A stretch of DNA of 64,000 bases, taken from assembly GCF_003668555.1 (NCBI RefSeq), contig NZ_RCWN01000001.1, positions 1,054,001-1,118,000 of the forward strand. The letters run 5' to 3'. Each line of letters opens with the position of its first letter. Positions within the stretch are counted from its first letter, which is position 1. The notes below the pieces were generated by a model that had not been told where the DNA came from, searched no databases, and saw only the letters and a program-made list of their open reading frames with translations. Shown here piece after piece: positions 8,544 to 17,681 of this stretch. The stretch is from Notoacmeibacter ruber (lineage in GTDB: Bacteria; Pseudomonadota; Alphaproteobacteria; Rhizobiales; Rhizobiaceae). Position numbers and translations under genes: made by a program.

Positions 8544-9383
8544 TCAGAAGGTCTCGATGGACACTCTTGCGGTCCCGTCTTCGGAGAGTAGCCGCCCGAC
8601 CTCTGGCAGGATGAGCGCCATCTCTGCTTCCAGCGTATAGGGCGGGTTGACGACGGCCATGCCGCAACCATCCAGCCGGGCTGGTCCTGACGGCTCGCGA
8701 ATGAAAAGCGAAATATCCACGCCTTCGCCGAAAGCGCCGTCGCGAAGCCCTTGGCGAAAACGGTGGACGGCGCCGCGATCCTTGATGGGATACCACAATG
8801 CGAAGGTGCCACCCCGCCAGCGTTTGACGGCTTTGCTGAGGCCCTCAAGCATTCTGTCGAATTCATCGGGCTTCTCGAAAGGCGGGTCGACCAGAACGAG
8901 GCCACGCTTTTCCTTGGGAGGGACATGCGCGCCGAGCGCCAGCCATCCGTCCAGGGCGATGATACGCACCTGCCAGTCCCCTGCGAAACGCGCCTTGAGG
9001 GTCTGCCCGTCTTCGGGATGCAATTCGATTGCGGTCAGCCTGTCCTGCGGTCGCAACAATGATCGCGTGACCATGGGCGAGCCCGGATAGGTTTCGAGGG
9101 TGTCATTGCCATTGAGCCCCCGGACCACCTGGAGAAAGGGAGCAGCCAGGGCCTCTGCGTCGGGCGCAATGGGCTGGCCCATCAGGCGCCCGATTCCGTT
9201 TCGCCATTCACCGGTTCGCTGCGCTTCATCGGAAGACAGATCGTACTGACCGATACCGGCATGGGTATCGATGACGCGAAAGGCTTTCTCCTTGCGTTTC
9301 AGATGTTCGATGCAGCGAGACAGGACGAGATGCTTCAGGACGTCGGCGAAGTTGCCGGCGTGAAAGGCATGGCGGTAGTTCAC
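8544..9383 (-). CDS. rlmJ: 23S rRNA (adenine(2030)-N(6))-methyltransferase RlmJ
   Basis: A 279-residue SAM-dependent methyltransferase that modifies A2030 of 23S rRNA. The N-terminus [18 protein letters not shown] is diagnostic of RlmJ. DTHAGIGQYDL is the SAM-binding motif I and LVDPPFEKPDE is the DPPF/DPPY catalytic motif for N6-adenine methylation. Its ATG overlaps the purN stop by 4 bases (9380-9383), so it is translationally coupled as the last gene of purM-purN-rlmJ. No sign of truncation. Confidence 0.95.
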   Translation of the reverse strand: MNYRHAFHAGNFADVLKHLVLSRCIEHLKRKEKAFRVIDTHAGIGQYDLSSDEAQRTGEWRNGIGRLMGQPIAPDAEALAAPFLQVVRGLNGNDTLETYPGSPMVTRSLLRPQDRLTAIELHPEDGQTLKARFAGDWQVRIIALDGWLALGAHVPPKEKRGLVLVDPPFEKPDEFDRMLEGLSKAVKRWRGGTFALWYPIKDRGAVHRFRQGLRDGAFGEGVDISLFIREPSGPARLDGCGMAVVNPPYTLEAEMALILPEVGRLLSEDGTARVSIETF

Positions 9384-10066
9384 GGCTGTTCTGCCGGTCC
9401 AAGCTTTTCGCCTGCGGACGCAAGAAGCGCAGCCTCGTCTTCCGCCGTCAGGTTGGAAAAATGCGTATATCCCTCGCGCATGCTTACCTTTCCTTCAGCC
9501 ACCAGACGGAGAGCGAGGGGGTAGAGATGGTGCTCCATCTGCAGGACGCGTTTCGACAGCGTCTCCTCTCCATCGTGCAGAAGAACCGGCACCGCGCCCT
9601 GGGCGATAATCGGGCCGTCATCCATATCCTCTGTGACGAAATGGACGGTCGCTCCATGGACGCGAACGCCTGACGCCAGAGCGCGGGCGTGGGTATTGAT
9701 CCCCTTGAAGCTGGGTAGGAGCGCCGGATGAACGTTGAGCAGCCTGCCTTCCCATTTCTGGACGAAATCGGCTGAGAGCAGGCGCATATAGCCGGCAAGG
9801 CAGACGAAATCGGCATCGAGTTCTTTGATTGCTGCGCTCATCGCTGCATCGTGCTCGGCGCGGCTATCGTAGTCCCGGTGAGGGATGACGTGTGTCGGAA
9901 TGCCGAAATCCTCGGCTGTGGCGAGGCCTGCCGCGTCGGGCCTGTTAGACAGGACGCCCACGATCCTTGCAGGAAACGCAGGATCGAGCGCCGCGCTGAT
10001 GAGAGCCCGCATATTGGTGCCGCGGCCTGAAATCAGAATGGCGATGCGTTTGCGATCCTGACTCAT
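9380..10066 (-). CDS. purN: Phosphoribosylglycinamide formyltransferase
   Basis: PurN transfers the formyl group of 10-formyl-tetrahydrofolate to GAR in de novo purine synthesis. The 228-residue protein starts with [17 protein letters not shown] (phosphoribosyl-binding loop) and contains the catalytic Asn/His/Asp set in [30 protein letters not shown]. The ATG overlaps the purM stop by 4 bases (10063-10066) and its own stop overlaps rlmJ, giving tight coupling with the next-but-one step of the same pathway upstream. Confidence 0.96.
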   Translation of the reverse strand: MSQDRKRIAILISGRGTNMRALISAALDPAFPARIVGVLSNRPDAAGLATAEDFGIPTHVIPHRDYDSRAEHDAAMSAAIKELDADFVCLAGYMRLLSADFVQKWEGRLLNVHPALLPSFKGINTHARALASGVRVHGATVHFVTEDMDDGPIIAQGAVPVLLHDGEETLSKRVLQMEHHLYPLALRLVAEGKVSMREGYTHFSNLTAEDEAALLASAGEKLGPAEQP

Positions 10067-11130
10067 GAAAACAGTTTGCCGCTATATCGTACGGCGTCGC
10101 CGCTACGGGGCGTCACCGAGCCGATGACCAGCGATGGCTGCCCGACCTGTTCCAGACTCTGGCGCACGGTCTCGACCTCATCGGACGCCACAACGACGAC
10201 CATGCCGACACCGCAATTGAACGTCCGCAGCATCTCTTCTTCGGCAATATCGCCTGCTGTAGCCAGCCAGGAGAATACCGGTGCCGCTGTCACGGCGGAG
10301 AGATCGATTTCGACGCCGAGATCATCGGGCAGCACGCGCGGAATGTTTTCGGTGAAGCCGCCGCCCGTAATATGCGCCATCGCCTTGATCGCGCCGGTTT
10401 CCCGGATCGTCGCAAGCAAGGGTTTGACGTAGATACGTGTCGGCTCGATCAAAGCTTCGCCGAGGGTGGTCGAAGAATCGAAGGGCGCCGGCTCCTCCCA
10501 TTTCAGGCCGTGGACCTCCACCAGCCGGCGGACCAGCGAAAAGCCATTGGAATGGACCCCCGAAGAGGGAAGCCCCAGAACCACATCGCCAGCGCCGATG
10601 TCCCGGCGCGGCAGCAATTGTCCGCGTTCGGCCGCCCCGACGGCAAATCCAGCCAGATCATAATCGCCCTCGGCATACATGCCGGGCATCTCGGCCGTTT
10701 CGCCGCCGATCAGGGCGCATCCGGCTTGCCGGCAGCCTTCCGCAATACCCGAAACAATCGATGCGCCCTGCTCGGTGGATAGTTTGCCCGTCGCAAAATA
10801 ATCGAGAAAGAGCAGCGGCTCTGCGCCCTGCACGATCAGATCGTTGACGCACATCGCCACAAGATCCACGCCGACCGTGTCGTGACGACCGGTCTCGATG
10901 GCAATGCGGAGTTTCGTCCCGACGCCGTCATTGGCGGCAACCAGGATCGGATCGGAAAAACCGGCTGCTTTCAGGTCGAACAATCCGCCGAACCCGCCGA
11001 TCTCGGAGTCGGCGCCGGGCCGGGCGGTCGAGCGGACCATTGGCTTGATCTGATTGACGAGGGCATTGCCTGCGTCGATATCGACGCCGGCGTCAGCGTA
11101 GGTTATCCGGCTTTTCGAGGTGTCACTCAT
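10063..11130 (-). CDS. purM: Phosphoribosylformylglycinamidine cyclo-ligase
   Basis: PurM closes the imidazole ring, converting FGAM to AIR with ATP. The 355-residue protein shows [11 protein letters not shown] at the start, [13 protein letters not shown], the [11 protein letters not shown] motif that binds ATP/substrate, and [14 protein letters not shown] start at MSDTSKSR (11128-11130); an in-frame start 23 codons upstream adds unconserved sequence. The 128-base region up to the divergent 11259 gene should contain the promoters for both directions. It is the first gene of the purM-purN-rlmJ unit. Confidence 0.95.
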   Translation of the reverse strand: MSDTSKSRITYADAGVDIDAGNALVNQIKPMVRSTARPGADSEIGGFGGLFDLKAAGFSDPILVAANDGVGTKLRIAIETGRHDTVGVDLVAMCVNDLIVQGAEPLLFLDYFATGKLSTEQGASIVSGIAEGCRQAGCALIGGETAEMPGMYAEGDYDLAGFAVGAAERGQLLPRRDIGAGDVVLGLPSSGVHSNGFSLVRRLVEVHGLKWEEPAPFDSSTTLGEALIEPTRIYVKPLLATIRETGAIKAMAHITGGGFTENIPRVLPDDLGVEIDLSAVTAAPVFSWLATAGDIAEEEMLRTFNCGVGMVVVVASDEVETVRQSLEQVGQPSLVIGSVTPRSGDAVRYSGKLFS

Positions 11131-11258
11131 GGGCAATGTGTCATCCGGTCGGTTGGCAGGCACGGGAGCGCAATTGACACGAAAGCACGTCCGCAGCAAG
11201 GCGGCAGAGCCGGACGCCTTTGCTTTGCACCGGCCAGTTCTTAGGTGAAGCTCATTTG

Positions 11259-11810
11259 ATGGAGGTGGTGGCCTTGACGATCCCGAACCTGATTACGCTT
11301 TGCCGCCTCATCATGGTACCCCTGATCGTCTGGGCTCTTCTGGTGGGCTACTGGTCGGCCGCACTCTGGCTTTTCGTCATCGCCGGTCTGTCCGACGCGG
11401 TCGACGGCGCATTGGCACGCCTGTGGGGCCAGCAAAGTTCGGTGGGAGCCTATCTCGATCCGATTGCCGATAAGCTATTGCTGTCATCCACCTTTATCAT
11501 GCTCGGGTTTGTCGGTGCGCTTCCACTTTGGCTCGTCGTCATCGTCACCTTCCGCGATATCGGGATACTCGGCGGCGTTCTGCTTGCGCGTGAAATGGGT
11601 TCGCCCATGGTGATTCGGCCGATTCTGCTTTCGAAGCTGAATACGGCCGCTCAGATCGTTCTCGCAGGGCTTTGCCTCGCTCGTGGCGCCGATCTGGTTT
11701 CGATGGATGGTACGATCCGCCTTTTCATCATTGTCTGTGGCTGCTTGACCGCCGGATCGGCGGCGGCCTATGCCTCACTATGGTTCCGACATATACACGA
11801 GGCCGAGTAG
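11259..11810 (+). CDS. CDP-alcohol phosphatidyltransferase family protein
   Basis: A 183-residue integral membrane enzyme, the second member of this family in the window. The full signature is present: [14 protein letters not shown] then [10 protein letters not shown], so D-x2-D-G-x2-A-R-x8-G-x3-D-x3-D is intact, between hydrophobic helices. It probably makes a phospholipid head group from CDP-diacylglycerol, but similarity to pgsA at 311 does not fix the acceptor alcohol; cardiolipin-type and PGP-type activities are both possible. The start at 11259 has GGTGAAG upstream. It is followed after 4 bases by the AI-2E family gene and is divergent from purM. Confidence 0.85.
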   Translation: MEVVALTIPNLITLCRLIMVPLIVWALLVGYWSAALWLFVIAGLSDAVDGALARLWGQQSSVGAYLDPIADKLLLSSTFIMLGFVGALPLWLVVIVTFRDIGILGGVLLAREMGSPMVIRPILLSKLNTAAQIVLAGLCLARGADLVSMDGTIRLFIIVCGCLTAGSAAAYASLWFRHIHEAE

Positions 11811-11814
11811 GATC

Positions 11815-12957
11815 ATGACGGATGACCGGCCACTTCTTCCCGTGCCGCAGGCCAGCGCGTCCACCTCGCCGGCGCTTATCACCGACAATGCGCTCTTGCG
11901 CCGACGTGTTCTGTTCTGGGGCACGGTGGCGATCGTCTCGCTGATTTTCCTGTGGGTCTTCCGTTCGGTCCTCATGCCATTTGTCGTTGGCATGCTGCTG
12001 GCTTACTTCCTCGATCCGGTGGCCGATATGCTGGAGCGTCGCGGCTTGTCGCGGACGCTGGCGGCAATTGTGATCCTGATCGTCGCGATCGCGCTCTTGA
12101 TCCTGGGCTTCGTTCTGATCGTTCCTGTTCTTGCCAATCAGCTTTCCAGCTTCATCGAGCGACTGCCGGAGCTTCTTTCCAATCTTCAGGCTCTGATCAC
12201 GTCTTACGGACCGGCCTGGCTGGAGCGAGTGTTCGGTGTGGACGAGGCGACCTTGCAAAGGGGCTTGAACGAAGCGCTGTCGCAGGGCTCCGGTTTCATT
12301 GCGTCGCTCCTGGAATCGATCTGGAATTCGGGGGCGGCGCTGGTCGACATCGCCGCTCTCGTCGTCATCGCTCCTGTCGTCGCCTTTTACATGCTGATCG
12401 ACTGGGACCGCATGATCGCTTCCATCGACGAGCATGTTCCGCGCCGCCATGTCGAGACCGTGCGGGCTATCGCAAAGGACGTCGACCGCGCCGTTGCCGG
12501 GTTCATACGCGGCCAGGGCTCCGTCTGCCTGATCCTCGGCATCTACTATGCCATCGGCCTGACCCTGGTGGGACTGAATTTCGGCCTGTTGATAGGGCTT
12601 GGTGCAGGAGTGATCAGTTTCATTCCCTATATCGGCTCGACCGTCGGCCTCGTCGTCGCGCTGAGTGTAGCGCTTGTCCAGTTCTGGCCCGAATGGCCGT
12701 GGATATTGGCCACTCTGGCGGTCTTCTTCTCGGGCCAGTTCATCGAGGGCAACATCCTGCAGCCAAAGCTGGTGGGCGGGCAGGTCGGTCTTCACCCGGT
12801 CTGGCTGATGTTCGCTCTCTTCGCGTTTGGAGCGCTTTTCGGTTTTATCGGCGTTCTGATCGCGGTTCCCGCTGCGGCGGCGGTCGGCGTGATCGTCCGC
12901 TTCATGCTCCGCCGCTATCGCCATTCGCATCTTTATGACGCCACGAAATATTCGTGA
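11815..12957 (+). CDS. AI-2E/PerM-family membrane transporter
   Basis: A 380-residue inner-membrane protein with the usual layout of the AI-2E exporter/PerM family. There is a polar N-terminus, then helices LFWGTVAIVSLIFLWVFR and MPFVVGMLLAYFLDP, a soluble middle region (residues about 110-180), then five or more helices. Family motifs are visible: AYFLDPVADMLERRG near the start, FYMLIDWDRM, GLGAGVISFIPYIGS, and a late GNILQPKLVG. Despite the family name the cargo is unknown for most members. It sits directly upstream of hdaA, with a stop-to-start gap of 10 bases, an arrangement seen in other alphaproteobacteria. Confidence 0.88.
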   Translation: MTDDRPLLPVPQASASTSPALITDNALLRRRVLFWGTVAIVSLIFLWVFRSVLMPFVVGMLLAYFLDPVADMLERRGLSRTLAAIVILIVAIALLILGFVLIVPVLANQLSSFIERLPELLSNLQALITSYGPAWLERVFGVDEATLQRGLNEALSQGSGFIASLLESIWNSGAALVDIAALVVIAPVVAFYMLIDWDRMIASIDEHVPRRHVETVRAIAKDVDRAVAGFIRGQGSVCLILGIYYAIGLTLVGLNFGLLIGLGAGVISFIPYIGSTVGLVVALSVALVQFWPEWPWILATLAVFFSGQFIEGNILQPKLVGGQVGLHPVWLMFALFAFGALFGFIGVLIAVPAAAAVGVIVRFMLRRYRHSHLYDATKYS

Positions 12958-12967
12958 CGGTGACATC

Positions 12968-13699
12968 ATGAATGATTCGAAATCTGATCGCGGCGGGACA
13001 GGACGTCATGAACAGTTGCTGCTGGATCTGACGCGCGATCCAGCACTCAGTCGGGACGACCTTGTGGCGACGCCTGCCAATCGCTCGGCCCTTGCGCTCG
13101 TCGATTCATGGCCGAACTGGTCCTCGCCCATAGCCGTCCTCCATGGGGCAGAGGGGAGCGGCAAATCCCATTTGGCCGCGATATGGAAGGACAAGGCTTC
13201 GGCCCGCGCCGCCGATCCGGCTGCCGTGGATGGCGGCGCCATCGAACATGCAATGGTAGGCGGTGCTATCCTTATCGAGGATCTGGACAGTCATACGCCC
13301 GACCAGACCGGCCTTTTCCATCTGATCAACGCCATAAGGCAGGGCGGTGGATCTCTGCTGGTCACCGCGCGGACGTCTCCGTCGGGTTGGCGTCTGACTC
13401 TGCCGGATCTGGTGTCGCGCCTGCGCTCCGTCTCACTGGCCGAGATCGGACCGCCCGACGACATGCTGCTCGAGGCGGTATTGGTAAAACTGTTTTCCGA
13501 TCGTCAGATCAGTCTCGATCCGGCCGTCGTGACGTTTCTTATGCCGAGAATAGAGCGGTCGCTTTCGGCCACGGCGACCCTTGTCGAAAGGATCGATCGC
13601 CGGGCGATGGCGCAGCGGTCCGCCGTAACGCGTCCCCTCGTGGTCGATGTTCTGCGTTCGATGCAGCAAAGCGGGCAAGAAGAGCCCGGGACCGATTGA
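12968..13699 (+). CDS. hdaA: DnaA regulatory inactivator HdaA-like protein
   Basis: A 243-residue AAA+ protein without the DNA-binding domain of DnaA. Near the N-terminus QLLLDL (from residue 16) fits the sliding-clamp binding motif of Hda proteins. The Walker A loop reads HGAEGSGKSHL and Walker B AILIEDLDS. Hda/HdaA bound to the DNA clamp stimulates ATP hydrolysis by DnaA and limits re-initiation; in Caulobacter this is cell-cycle linked. Start at 12968 is preferred over the upstream in-frame ATG inside the previous gene. In many relatives ppk follows hdaA; here a tRNA-Pro follows. Confidence 0.9.
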   Translation: MNDSKSDRGGTGRHEQLLLDLTRDPALSRDDLVATPANRSALALVDSWPNWSSPIAVLHGAEGSGKSHLAAIWKDKASARAADPAAVDGGAIEHAMVGGAILIEDLDSHTPDQTGLFHLINAIRQGGGSLLVTARTSPSGWRLTLPDLVSRLRSVSLAEIGPPDDMLLEAVLVKLFSDRQISLDPAVVTFLMPRIERSLSATATLVERIDRRAMAQRSAVTRPLVVDVLRSMQQSGQEEPGTD

Positions 13700-13743
13700 C
13701 AGAACAGTGGAAACGGGCCATGTCGCAGCCGACGGCAACGACC

Positions 13744-13820
<77 letters not shown>

Positions 13821-13892
13821 TCGTCGCCGGCGCAAGCTCTTAACCGGGATGCCGTTATGCTATCCCGCAGATCGAAGGCGAATGGAGGCCAG

Positions 13893-14198
13893 ATGACCGC
13901 GCGCATCTATAGTCCCGCCAAGACGGCCATGCAGTCGGGCAAGGCCAAGACAGGCCGTTGGCTTCTGGAATTCGAGCCGGAAGAGCGCCGTGCCATCGAC
14001 CCGCTGATGGGATACACCTCGTCCTCCGACATGAAGAGTCAGGTCAAGATCTGGTTCGAGACAAAGGAAGAGGCCGTCGCTTACGCAAAGCGTCATGGCC
14101 TTCCTTATCGCGTCGAGGAGCCGAAGGAGCCGGCCCGGCGCGCCATATCCTATTCCGATAATTTCCGGTATGATCGCAAGACACCCTGGACCCACTGA
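13893..14198 (+). CDS. NDUFS4-like (ETC complex I subunit) accessory protein
   Basis: A 101-residue protein of the ETC_C1_NDUFA4/NDUFS4-like family, the alphaproteobacterial counterpart of the mitochondrial 18-kDa accessory subunit of complex I. Typical features are ARIYSPAKTAMQSGKAKTGR at the start, the central WLLEFEP, and the C-terminal block AYAKRHGLPYRVEEP with SDNFRYDRKTPWTH. It probably binds on the peripheral arm of NADH dehydrogenase and lies about 1.5 kb before the nuo operon, between two tRNA genes. The ATG at 13893 has GGAGG at 13884-13888. Confidence 0.92.
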   Translation: MTARIYSPAKTAMQSGKAKTGRWLLEFEPEERRAIDPLMGYTSSSDMKSQVKIWFETKEEAVAYAKRHGLPYRVEEPKEPARRAISYSDNFRYDRKTPWTH

Positions 14199-14234
14199 TC
14201 CGGCGGTTCGTCATCGCGCCTCGGCGCATCATTC

Positions 14235-14311
14235 GGCCCCTTAGCTCAGCTGGATAGAGCACCGGCCTTCTAAGCCGATGGTCGCAGGTTCGAATCCTGC
14301 AGGGGTCGCCA
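14235..14311 (+). tRNA. tRNA-Arg (anticodon TCT)
   Basis: A 77-base cloverleaf with encoded CCA: acceptor GGCCCCT/AGGGGTC (one G-T pair), D-arm GCTC/GAGC, anticodon loop CTTCTAA (anticodon TCT), T-arm GCAGG/CCTGC. The outer anticodon-stem pair 27-43 is a C-A mismatch; the other four pairs are canonical. Confidence 0.96.
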
Positions 14312-14402
14312 TGCGACACTCTAAACATTCTACCCGCTTGAAGCTCATTCTATTGCCGGCAAGCATCTTGATGCGATGCGCCGGAAAGGGGATGACACCC
14401 CA

Positions 14403-14439
14403 CAATATCTTACATATATAGAAAGTAATATATATATTG
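14403..14439. promoter_or_regulatory. AT-rich imperfect palindrome upstream of persulfide dioxygenase gene
   Basis: A strikingly AT-rich block in an otherwise GC-rich region, with inverted arms CAATAT (14403-14408) and ATATTG (14434-14439) and alternating TA runs between them. It ends 57 bases before the start of the MBL gene, and TTGACG (14451-14456) follows. In rhizobia, homologous persulfide dioxygenase genes are controlled by BigR, an ArsR-type sulfide sensor that binds AT-rich palindromes, so this is a candidate operator. That link is inference; no bigR gene is in the window. Confidence 0.35.
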
Positions 14440-14496
14440 AGGCGTGTGAGTTGACGGCTCAGATGCTCGTGTCATTGGCATACGAAGGAGCATTTC

Positions 14497-15384
14497 ATGG
14501 AAAAACCGAAAGTCCGCGGATTTTACGAACCACAGACCAGTTCGATTCCATATGTCGTCTCATGTCCCGCAACAGGCAAGGCCGCGATTATCGATCCCGT
14601 CCTGAATTTCGATCCCAAATCGGGCCGGATCGCGACCCACAGCGCCGATGAAATCCTCAAATTCATCGCGGAAGAAGGTCTGACGCTCGACTGGATATTG
14701 GACACGCATCCCCATGCGGACCATCTTTCAGCAGCCTGTTATCTCAAGGGAAAGACAGGAGCGCCGACGGCGATCGGAGCGCATGTGACCGAGGTCCAGG
14801 CCCTATGGAGAGATATTTACAACTGGCCGGACTTTGCGGCCGACGGCTCACAGTGGGACCGGCTCTTTGAGGAAGGCGACCGCTTCAATGTGGGTGAAAT
14901 CGAGAGCCGCGTGCTTTTCTCGCCAGGCCATACCTTGGCTTCGGTCACTTATGTGATCGGCGACGCAGCTTTCGTTCATGATACTCTGTTCATGCCCGAT
15001 GGCGGCACCGCGCGCGCCGACTTTCCAGGGGGCAGCGCCAAGATACTTTGGCGATCAATACAGCAGATACTCTCTCTGCCTGATGAAACGCGCGTTTTTA
15101 CCGGTCACGATTATCAGCCGGGTGGTCGTGAGCCTGCCTGGGAATCGACGGTCGGAACACAGAAGCGGCAGAATATTCACGTAAAAGAGGGGACCGCCGA
15201 AGCGGATTTCGTCACTTTGCGGGAAGAGCGTGACAAGACCCTTTCCATGCCTGCGCAGATACTCTTTGCCCTTCAGGTCAACACCAATGGCGGCCGTTTG
15301 CCTGCCCCGGAGGATAATGGCACCCGCTATCTCAAATATCCTCTCGACCGCCTTGAGGGTGCTGCCTGGGACCTGGACGAGTAG
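14497..15384 (+). CDS. MBL-fold persulfide dioxygenase-like protein (ETHE1/Blh type)
   Basis: A 295-residue metallo-beta-lactamase-fold protein. The metal motif is THPHADH (His71, His73, Asp75, His76), followed by FSPGHTLASV, DTLFMPDGGTARADFPGGS and FTGHDYQPGG. These match ETHE1-like persulfide dioxygenases and the Blh proteins of the BigR regulon, which oxidise glutathione persulfide to sulfite in sulfide detoxification. Unlike some relatives it has no rhodanese domain. AAGGAG (14484-14489) precedes the ATG. It is apparently monocistronic, with an AT-rich possible operator upstream. Function is by family; glyoxalase II-like activity is the main alternative. Confidence 0.88.
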   Translation: MEKPKVRGFYEPQTSSIPYVVSCPATGKAAIIDPVLNFDPKSGRIATHSADEILKFIAEEGLTLDWILDTHPHADHLSAACYLKGKTGAPTAIGAHVTEVQALWRDIYNWPDFAADGSQWDRLFEEGDRFNVGEIESRVLFSPGHTLASVTYVIGDAAFVHDTLFMPDGGTARADFPGGSAKILWRSIQQILSLPDETRVFTGHDYQPGGREPAWESTVGTQKRQNIHVKEGTAEADFVTLREERDKTLSMPAQILFALQVNTNGGRLPAPEDNGTRYLKYPLDRLEGAAWDLDE

Positions 15385-15546
15385 TGCGACGTCAAGCGGC
15401 AACAACGCGCCTCTCCGGGCCGATCACTCTATCGGTGAGCAAAATATTTCGCGGTAGTGCGTTTAAGAGCCATTGGCATTACAAACATGATTATATATAT
15501 CAGGTTTAATTCCTTGTATTGGCTGTCTTCTTAGGTCGTCCTTGCC

Positions 15547-15575
15547 CTTGCACTCACTGGCGCGCTGGGCTAGTG
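15547..15575 (+). promoter_or_regulatory. Candidate sigma-70 promoter for the nuo operon
   Basis: CTTGCA (15547-15552) and CTAGTG (15570-15575) are separated by 17 bases, resembling the rhizobial consensus CTTGAC-N17-CTATAT at 8 of 12 positions. It lies about 95 bases before nuoA in a 286-base gap that has no other gene. The rest of the gap includes a short AT-rich tract near 15490-15510 of unknown role. Confidence 0.35.
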
Positions 15576-15670
15576 CGGCATCATTTCGAGAACCACTCGG
15601 ACATTGAGCCTCGGGCGTCGCAGCCTATTCTCCTTTGCTCAAGTGACGGGTGGCAAAGGAGATGCCGAGC

Positions 15671-16036
15671 GTGGACCAACTTCTCGCTTCCTACCTTCCG
15701 GTGCTGATCTTTGTGGGCGTGGCGCTGATTATCGGCCTGGCCCTGATGGTCGCGCCTTTCATCATCGCTTACAAGGATCCCGATCCGGAGAAACTGTCGG
15801 CCTATGAGTGCGGGTTCAACGCCTTTGACGATGCCCGCATGAAGTTCGACGTCCGGTTTTACCTGGTGGCGATTCTCTTCATCATCTTCGATCTGGAAGT
15901 GGCGTTCCTCTTCCCATGGGCCGTCTCGTTCGGCGTGATCGGATGGTTCGGTTTCTGGTCGATGATGCTGTTCCTCGGTGTCCTGACGATCGGCTTCATC
16001 TACGAATGGAAGAAGGGGGCGCTGGAATGGGACTGA
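15671..16036 (+). CDS. nuoA: NADH-quinone oxidoreductase subunit A
   Basis: A 121-residue membrane subunit with three helices at the join of the two arms of complex I. Recognisable blocks are [20 protein letters not shown] (with the conserved loop cysteine), [19 protein letters not shown] and [16 protein letters not shown] choose the GTG at 15671 ([12 protein letters not shown]): it has AAAGGAG at 15655-15661 with 9-base spacing and gives the usual family length. The ATG at 15662 touches that ribosome-binding site, and a GTG at 15650 lacks one. It overlaps nuoB by 10 bases and opens the long nuo transcript. Confidence 0.93.
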   Translation: MDQLLASYLPVLIFVGVALIIGLALMVAPFIIAYKDPDPEKLSAYECGFNAFDDARMKFDVRFYLVAILFIIFDLEVAFLFPWAVSFGVIGWFGFWSMMLFLGVLTIGFIYEWKKGALEWD

Positions 16037-16629
16037 CCACTTCCGACAAGGCCGTAACGGCTGGCGACGGGACTGTCGTTGCACCGTCCCCGAAGGGTAT
16101 TATCGACCCGAAAACCGGCCAGCCGGTCGGGGCGAACGATCCTTGGTTCAAGGAGGTTCGCGGCGAGCTGGACGATAAGGGCTTTCTGGTCACATCGTCC
16201 GAGGCGCTGATCACCTGGGCGCGCCAGGGTTCGCTGATGTGGATGACCTTCGGCCTGGCTTGTTGCGCCGTCGAGATGATGCAGATGTCGATGCCGCGCT
16301 ATGACTGCGAGCGCTTCGGTTTCGCGCCGCGCGCCAGCCCGCGCCAGTCCGATGTCATGATCGTTGCCGGTACGCTGACCAATAAGATGGCGCCTGCGCT
16401 GCGCAAGGTCTATGACCAGATGCCCGAGCCGCGCTACGTCATTTCGATGGGCTCCTGCGCCAATGGCGGTGGCTACTATCACTATTCCTATTCGGTGGTT
16501 CGCGGCTGCGACCGGGTCGTACCTGTCGATATCTACGTGCCGGGATGCCCGCCCACGGCCGAGGCACTGCTCTACGGTGTGCTTCTTCTGCAGAGGAAGA
16601 TCCGCCGCACGGGCACGATCGAGCGCTAG
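16027..16629 (+). CDS. nuoB: NADH-quinone oxidoreductase subunit B
   Basis: A 200-residue subunit carrying cluster N2, the last iron-sulfur centre before quinone. The four ligands are Cys79 and Cys80 ([10 protein letters not shown]), Cys144 (MGSCANGGG) and Cys174 ([12 protein letters not shown]). The first 50 residues are a variable extension. It starts inside the end of nuoA (10-base overlap), so translation is coupled, and is followed by nuoC after 9 bases. Everything needed for function is present. Confidence 0.97.
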   Translation: MGLTTSDKAVTAGDGTVVAPSPKGIIDPKTGQPVGANDPWFKEVRGELDDKGFLVTSSEALITWARQGSLMWMTFGLACCAVEMMQMSMPRYDCERFGFAPRASPRQSDVMIVAGTLTNKMAPALRKVYDQMPEPRYVISMGSCANGGGYYHYSYSVVRGCDRVVPVDIYVPGCPPTAEALLYGVLLLQRKIRRTGTIER

Positions 16630-16638
16630 GAGAGCGGT

Positions 16639-17244
16639 ATGACAGAAGAGACCATGCGCGATCTGGCCGATTATCTGGGCGAAAAGCTCGGTGATACCAT
16701 CGAGCAGTCGATCGTCGCTTACGGTGAACTCACCCTCGTCGTTGCGCCTGAAAAGCTGACGAAGGTTCTGAACTTCCTGAAAACCGACACGCAGTGTCAG
16801 TTCATCAGCTATATTGACGGGGCAGGGGTCGATTATCCGGCGCGGCAGAAGCGCTTCGATATGGTCCATCATCTGCTGTCGCCGCGGCAGAATATGCGAA
16901 TCCGCGTCAAGGTGGAAACGGACGAGGAAACGCCGATCCCGAGCGTCACCGACGTTTTTCCGGGCGCCGACTGGTTTGAGCGTGAAGCCTATGATTTCTA
17001 TGGCATCCTGTTCACCGGTCATCCTGATCTTCGCCGCATTCTGACCGATTACGGTTTCGAGGGACACCCGCTCCGAAAGGACTTCCCGCTCACCGGGTTC
17101 GTCGAGGTGCGCTGGGACGATACCGTCAAGCGCGTCATCTATGAGCCCGTCGATCTGCGCCAGGAGTTCCGCCAGTTCGATTTCCTTTCCCCTTGGGAGG
17201 GAACGGAATATGAATTGCCCGGCGATGAGAAGGCCACGTCCTGA
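16639..17244 (+). CDS. nuoC: NADH-quinone oxidoreductase subunit C
   Basis: A 201-residue peripheral-arm subunit corresponding to the mitochondrial 30-kDa (NDUFS3) protein. The family block [40 protein letters not shown] is intact at about residues 113-152, with the following VEVRWDD. It is a separate gene, not fused to nuoD as in enterobacteria. AGGAGAG stands before the ATG. Its TGA shares one base with the start of the inserted GFA-family gene (TGATG at 17242-17246). Confidence 0.97.
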   Translation: MTEETMRDLADYLGEKLGDTIEQSIVAYGELTLVVAPEKLTKVLNFLKTDTQCQFISYIDGAGVDYPARQKRFDMVHHLLSPRQNMRIRVKVETDEETPIPSVTDVFPGADWFEREAYDFYGILFTGHPDLRRILTDYGFEGHPLRKDFPLTGFVEVRWDDTVKRVIYEPVDLRQEFRQFDFLSPWEGTEYELPGDEKATS

Positions 17245-17681
17245 TGAGCGTGCAGCGACTGAAAGGCCAATGTCTCTGCGGCGCGGTCAAGTTCGACGCC
17301 ACGCCAAAGCAGATGAACATGGGGGTCTGCCATTGCAGCATGTGCCGCCGTTGGTCCGGAGGGGCCTGGATGGCGGTCGAGGCTGAAGAAGTGGTCTACG
17401 AAAACGACAGCCATTTGGGCGTCTATAATTCCTCTGACTGGGGACAGCGTCTCTTCTGCAAGTCCTGTGGTTCCACGCTATCATGGCGCGCCAAGGACGG
17501 CTCTTCGGCTGTCGTTTCGGCTCAGTCCTTCGACGATCCATCGCGCTTTGCCTTTTCGGGCCAGATCTTCATCGACGAAAAACCCGACAATTATGCATTC
17601 GCCAACGAGACAGAATGCCTGACCGGCGAAGAGGTCGTGGCAATGTTCATGGCGGGACAAGAGGCGCAGTCACATGACTGA
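17244..17681 (+). CDS. GFA-family (glutathione-dependent formaldehyde-activating-like) protein inside nuo operon
   Basis: A 145-residue zinc-binding protein with the cysteine pattern of the GFA family: [22 protein letters not shown] and [12 protein letters not shown], then FDDPSRF and a C-terminal helix. The fold resembles Mss4. Despite the name, most members are not formaldehyde-activating enzymes, and the role is unknown. It overlaps nuoC by 1 base and nuoD by 8 bases, so it is fully embedded in the complex I reading order and should be made in step with it. A role in cluster or metal handling for complex I is possible but unproven. Confidence 0.88.
   Translation: MSVQRLKGQCLCGAVKFDATPKQMNMGVCHCSMCRRWSGGAWMAVEAEEVVYENDSHLGVYNSSDWGQRLFCKSCGSTLSWRAKDGSSAVVSAQSFDDPSRFAFSGQIFIDEKPDNYAFANETECLTGEEVVAMFMAGQEAQSHD

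Noticed and set aside
11728..12969. 413-codon minus-strand frame opposite the AI-2E family gene
   Set aside because: Highly charged shadow composition (Asp/Arg/Gln/His), opposite a membrane protein gene.
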